DNA of 64,000 nt, taken from NCBI GenBank assembly GCA_965651935.1, contig CBFGTC010000001.1:62001-126000 (forward strand), read 5' to 3'. How positions within the stretch are numbered: position 1 is the first letter of the stretch; each line of letters starts with the position of its first letter. This DNA comes from JAFEDN01 sp965651935 (GTDB lineage: Bacteria > Pseudomonadota > Gammaproteobacteria > Coxiellales > Coxiellaceae). Below are positions 61,004 through 64,000 of this stretch, in pieces. A model generated the notes under the pieces. That model saw only the letters and a list, made by a program, of their open reading frames with translations. It did no database searches and had not been told where the DNA came from. A program made the position numbers and the translations under genes.

Positions 61004-61547
61004 ATGTTTAAAAGAGACATTTTAGATTTAATATTATCACGCATAGAAAACACTCAAGCCCTAATTCAAGCTCTTATCGGTCCACGCCAGCTAGGAAAAA
61101 CGACCCTCGCCCAACAAAACAAATACAACAGACCGCTCAAATAGCGCCGGACCACATGAATCCAGCTGGATACAAGCTCAATGGAGCATGGCCCGCCTAA
61201 GACTACGCACTGCTTCACAAATTGTATTAATTCAAATCAATCGTCACAATCCCAGCTTGTGGGGCCGATTGGTTGAATCTGGTGTCGGAGCGTACTTATG
61301 CAACCAAGTGGTAGGCACTTCGATTGACATTTTTTATTGGCGAGAGGGGCATGCGGAAGTCGATTTGGTTTTAACCTGGGGGAAGAAAATAATCGCAATA
61401 GAAGTTAAAAGCGGTAATCGCAAATCAGCTCAGCCTGGCATGGACAATTTTATCAAATTCTATCGCTCAAACCAGGTCATCCTAATCGGCGAACCTGGTT
61501 TGAGTTTAATAGATTTTTTGAAAGAGCCCGTAGAAAACCTATTTTAG
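61004..61547 (+). pseudogene. decayed AAA ATPase of the AAA_14/DUF4143 type
   Basis: From the ATG at 61004 the frame reads MFKRDILDLILSRIENTQAL, then the P-loop IGPRQLGKTTLAQ, and stops at TAG 61142. After a gap of unrelated codons the frame from 61188 has the DUF4143 C-terminus (LWGRLVESGVGAYL, DIFYWREGHAEVDLVL, IIAIEVKSG) to 61547. A normal protein of this family is about 400 aa; here some 200 central residues, including Walker B and the sensor, are deleted. These ATPases are common accessory genes with no settled role. The C-terminal 119-codon frame has no good ribosome binding site. Confidence 0.8.
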
Positions 61548-61555
61548 TTAACTAC

Positions 61556-62701
61556 TTATCTCTTATTAGACATAGCATCACTGTTGGCACATTGGTCTCC
61601 TTTTCGGTAATTTTTATCCCTCACTGCAAAAAAACTCGGTGAAACAGAGTTTTGACCCATGCCAATACCTTTAGCTGAGGTGATTGACGAAGCAAGAAGA
61701 TTATTGTTAGTTATACCGAGAGGAGTATATCCGTCCCTATCTTTTATGGAAAGATCAGCTCCTTTATCCAACAATAATTTGACCATGTCTACACGTTGAT
61801 GTTTCACCGCCCAATGCAATGCAGTCCTTCCCATTGAATCTCTATTATTAATATCAACAGTATCTAAAAGTCTTTTTAAATCTTCTATGTTATTGTCTTG
61901 TACTGCTAAAAATAAGGCATTAGACGCTTTGGGAGTCGGTTTCTTACTTCCTCTACACCACACATACATTCTAAATATCATTGCAGCAAAAACACCGACT
62001 AAGCCGACAGCTTGAGTTTGTTTTTTTATGGGTGTTGATTTTATGGGTATTGATTTAATTTTTTGATAAGCCAATTCATCAATTATTTCTCTATATTTTT
62101 CTACTTCTGAATTAATTAAAGCAGTGTATTCCTCATTATTAGAATTTCCGTGCTTTTCTGAAATATTTTTATAGACCCGGACTTTGGTTGATGCAACTAA
62201 CTTACAAATTTCACCATGACTCTTTGCTTTTTGTAATTTTTTTTCTAAATCCTTTAGTAATTTTTCTAAATATTTTCGTAATTCGTTATTGTGATACTCA
62301 CTTTCAGCTTCATTATCAAAATTGCCTAAATCGCCTACATCTGCCGAAATTTCCGGAACCATATCATCAATTTCAACTTTAAATGTGGAAATAACTTTAT
62401 CCAATTTAGTTATTAACCATGCCTTCTCACATGGTAGCAATTTACTTTTCTGAACATCTTTTTTCAATTCCCGCATTTGTTGTATGAATAGAGATAATTT
62501 TTGATTCCAAAGTCCTATGATATGGGCTTCTTTTTCTATAGCATCATACAGATCAAAGGTTGTTGCCTCTAACTGCAAAAGTCGTTTCTTAAATTCTAGT
62601 AATTCAGAAGAACTTTGAGACACATTAAATTCTTCTTCTCCATCTATTCTTTCGCTTTGATCAAATAGAAACTCTTTTTTATTATGTTTATTATGCCTCA
62701 T
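61556..62701 (-). CDS. ankyrin-repeat protein with coiled coil and one membrane segment, candidate effector
   Basis: 381 aa. The N-terminal 225 residues are charged and helical, with coiled-coil stretches (KRLLQLEATTFDLYDAIEKEA; YLEKLLKDLEKKLQKAK). A single hydrophobic segment (AVGLVGVFAAMIFRMYVW, about 235-252) is followed by about three ankyrin repeats (LFLAVQDNNIEDLKRLLD; GRTALHWAVKHQRVDMVKLLLDKGAD; DGYTPLG). Ankyrin proteins are a major class of Dot/Icm effectors, and a lone TM segment would fit insertion in host membranes. AGAGGT lies well placed before the ATG. A degenerate PmrA-type box lies upstream. Confidence 0.9.
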   Translation of the reverse strand: MRHNKHNKKEFLFDQSERIDGEEEFNVSQSSSELLEFKKRLLQLEATTFDLYDAIEKEAHIIGLWNQKLSLFIQQMRELKKDVQKSKLLPCEKAWLITKLDKVISTFKVEIDDMVPEISADVGDLGNFDNEAESEYHNNELRKYLEKLLKDLEKKLQKAKSHGEICKLVASTKVRVYKNISEKHGNSNNEEYTALINSEVEKYREIIDELAYQKIKSIPIKSTPIKKQTQAVGLVGVFAAMIFRMYVWCRGSKKPTPKASNALFLAVQDNNIEDLKRLLDTVDINNRDSMGRTALHWAVKHQRVDMVKLLLDKGADLSIKDRDGYTPLGITNNNLLASSITSAKGIGMGQNSVSPSFFAVRDKNYRKGDQCANSDAMSNKR

Positions 62702-62752
62702 AAATATACCTCTTTTTTCCTTCGAAAAATCTATTACATTAACTTGGTTTTT

Positions 62753-62785
62753 ATTTTAACAATGTAATGTTAACAATATATTAAT
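62753..62785 (-). promoter_or_regulatory. degenerate PmrA-type box plus -10 upstream of the ankyrin gene
   Basis: Minus strand ATTAAT-ATATT-GTTAAC (62785-62769): both TTAA cores and the 5-bp spacer are kept, but three outer bases depart from YTTAAK. TAAAAT follows after exactly 10 bp (62758-62753). The leader to 62701 would be about 45 nt. This is the weakest of the six sites. Confidence 0.42.
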
Positions 62786-62838
62786 TTGATTGAACGACAG
62801 TTATAAATTCAATGAAATAGTATGATAGACTATAAAGT

Positions 62839-63882
62839 ATGCAATACACAACTCCAACCGGAATTATTTTGATTAATTTAGGCACTCCTAAAGCAGCAGA
62901 TACCGCTAGCGTGCGCGCATATTTAGCCGAATTTTTGAATGATCCCAGAGTGATTGATTTACCATCCCCTTTTCGACAATTGTTAGTAAAAGGATTCATT
63001 TTGCCATTTCGGCCTAAACGTTCGGCACGTGCATATCAGCAAATTTGGCAACCTGAAGGCTCTCCCATGCTGATAAACAGCCAAAAATTGATTAACGCTT
63101 TAAGCGTAGAATTACAAGAAAATTTTATTGTCACTTTAGGCATGCGTTATGGGCAACCTTCAATCGGCGCCGCCTTAGAAGCAATGAAAAAGAAAAACTG
63201 CCATAAAATAATCTTATTACCCCTTTTCCCTCAATATGCTTCCGCTTCTACCGGTTCCGCAATAGAAAAAATCTTGAGAGAACTGCAATCATACCGGAAT
63301 TTTCCCTCAGTCCAATGGATCAATTCTTTTTACAATCATGCCGGTTTTATAGAGGCATGGAATCAGATTTTTACAGAGCAAACTCATTCGCATAAACTGC
63401 CAGAAATGTGGGTCTTTAGTTATCATGGATTACCAGTCCGCCAACTCAATCAATCAGGTTGTTCAACAAACCCCTGTTTGGGGCAACACAAATGCGAAAA
63501 CTTATCTTCGCAAACCGCAATGTGCTATCGTCAACAATGCTTTATCACCTCGCGCTTATTAGCCCAAGCATTTCAATTAAAACCAGAACAGTATCGTGTA
63601 AGCTTTCAATCTCGGCTTGGCCGCACCCCTTGGACTACTCCTTATACTGATCAACTTTTAATTGAACTGGCCGAGCAAGGCATTAAACATATCGGTATGC
63701 TCTGCCCTTCATTTGTCACTGATTGTTTAGAAACGTTAGAAGAAATTGGCATTCGAGCGAAACAGCAATGGTTTCAATTAGGCGGAACTGAATTTACGCT
63801 TTTGCCTTGTCTCAATGACCACCCCGCTTGGGTACAAGGTCTAAAAAAAATTTTGTTTGAGGGGGATTTCAGTTATACTTAG
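62839..63882 (+). CDS. hemH: ferrochelatase
   Basis: Inserts iron into protoporphyrin IX, the last haem step. The 347-aa protein has INLGTPKAAD at the start, the catalytic histidine in FSYHGLPVRQ, FQSRLGRTPWTTPYTD, and the C-terminal CPSFVTDCLETLEEI. Between them is a cysteine-rich insert (C-x4-C-x5-C...C-x4-C, about 205-235), as in some ferrochelatases with an iron-sulfur cluster. No ribosome binding site is seen; TATGAT (62821-62826) implies a leader of only a few bases. Confidence 0.96.
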   Translation: MQYTTPTGIILINLGTPKAADTASVRAYLAEFLNDPRVIDLPSPFRQLLVKGFILPFRPKRSARAYQQIWQPEGSPMLINSQKLINALSVELQENFIVTLGMRYGQPSIGAALEAMKKKNCHKIILLPLFPQYASASTGSAIEKILRELQSYRNFPSVQWINSFYNHAGFIEAWNQIFTEQTHSHKLPEMWVFSYHGLPVRQLNQSGCSTNPCLGQHKCENLSSQTAMCYRQQCFITSRLLAQAFQLKPEQYRVSFQSRLGRTPWTTPYTDQLLIELAEQGIKHIGMLCPSFVTDCLETLEEIGIRAKQQWFQLGGTEFTLLPCLNDHPAWVQGLKKILFEGDFSYT

Positions 63883-63885
63883 GAC

Positions 63886-64000
63886 ATGGAATGCAGACAC
63901 ACCCAAAATGGCATCAGCCTTATTGAAATTTTGTTTGTTTTGATGATAGTTGCGGTTATAGCGACGATGGCGATTCAGTTTTATACCCAAAGCATTTCCA
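63886..64000 (+). CDS. type IV prepilin-like protein (5' end only)
   Basis: The frame begins three bases after the hemH stop with AGGAC before the ATG and runs off the window after 38 codons. It shows a short leader (MECRHTQNG), the prepilin peptidase site G-ISLIE with Glu at +5, and a hydrophobic helix (ILFVLMIVAVIATMAI). This is the class III signal of type IV pilins, minor pilins (FimT/PilE-like) and type II pseudopilins; the +1 residue is Ile instead of Phe. A PilW-like pilotin is encoded at 46883. Confidence 0.8.
   Translation, partial: MECRHTQNGISLIEILFVLMIVAVIATMAIQFYTQSIS

Noticed and set aside
1..64000. CRISPR array, prophage, insertion sequence or secretion-system cluster
   Set aside because: No regularly spaced repeats, transposase, integrase, phage structural genes or dot/icm genes are visible.

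Overview
The window looks like chromosome from an AT-rich, host-adapted gammaproteobacterium of the Legionellales type (Legionella/Coxiella/Berkiella relatives). The housekeeping blocks have gammaproteobacterial order: tolB-pal-cpoB-queE-queC, lptM-dapF, 6S RNA between zapA and fau, rplM-rpsI-sspA-sspB, hemA-prfA-prmC, and lolB / tRNA-Gln-prs / rplY-pth-ychF. Scattered among them are single AT-rich genes of the kind these bacteria inject into eukaryotic cells: a eukaryotic-type protein kinase, an ankyrin-repeat protein and several large proteins with no recognisable family. No Dot/Icm secretion genes lie in the window, so the genus and the effector status are inferences.

Layout. 1-2 kb: truncated alpha/beta hydrolase and the kinase. 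2-13 kb: a long minus-strand block (DUF1704 peptidase, priA, tolA-tolB-small lipoprotein-pal-cpoB-queE-queC, clpB). 13-17 kb: efp-epmA, psd, cca and an unknown membrane protein. 17-25 kb: LysR regulator, PTPS-like protein, MidA-like methyltransferase, folB, dksA, lptM-dapF, esterase, periplasmic protein, mpg, fau, 6S RNA, zapA and a ZapB-like coiled coil. 25-33 kb: glmS, a small membrane protein, a 435-aa orphan, a 316-aa orphan and polA. 33-37 kb: an ABC importer (fused permease plus ATPase), a hydrolase and an LPD7-like protein. 37.5-42.7 kb: a 1725-aa orphan. 42.8-50.5 kb: HU-like protein, rplM-rpsI, tRNA-Gln(CUG), sspA-sspB, PAP2-like membrane protein, PilW-like lipoprotein, tRNA-Met, LysR/MFS pair and a decayed LuxR regulator. 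50.5-64 kb: ychF, pth, rplY, a 445-aa orphan, prs, tRNA-Gln(UUG), an outer-membrane barrel, lolB, hemA-prfA-prmC, a decayed AAA ATPase, the ankyrin protein, hemH and the start of a prepilin-like gene.

The most interesting signal is regulatory. Six of the orphan or effector-like genes (kinase, 435-aa, 1725-aa, PAP2-like, 445-aa, ankyrin) each have upstream two TTAA half-sites arranged as YTTAAK-N5-YTTAAK, with zero to three mismatches. In all six the second half-site ends exactly 10 bp before a -10 hexamer, and the start codon follows some 20-50 nt after the predicted transcription start. This is the architecture of a PmrA-type (OmpR-family) response-regulator site, and PmrA controls Dot/Icm effectors in Legionella and Coxiella. 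I found no such arrangement at the housekeeping promoters I inspected. The six genes therefore look like a dispersed regulon of candidate effectors.

Other points of note: polA has lost the 3'-5' exonuclease metal ligands, the PTPS-like protein lacks the catalytic cysteine, CCA transferase lacks a working HD domain, one tRNA-Gln gene does not encode CCA while two other tRNA genes here do, tolA-tolB-pal has no tolQR beside it, and several genes have a -10 box exactly 7 nt before an ATG with no ribosome binding site.
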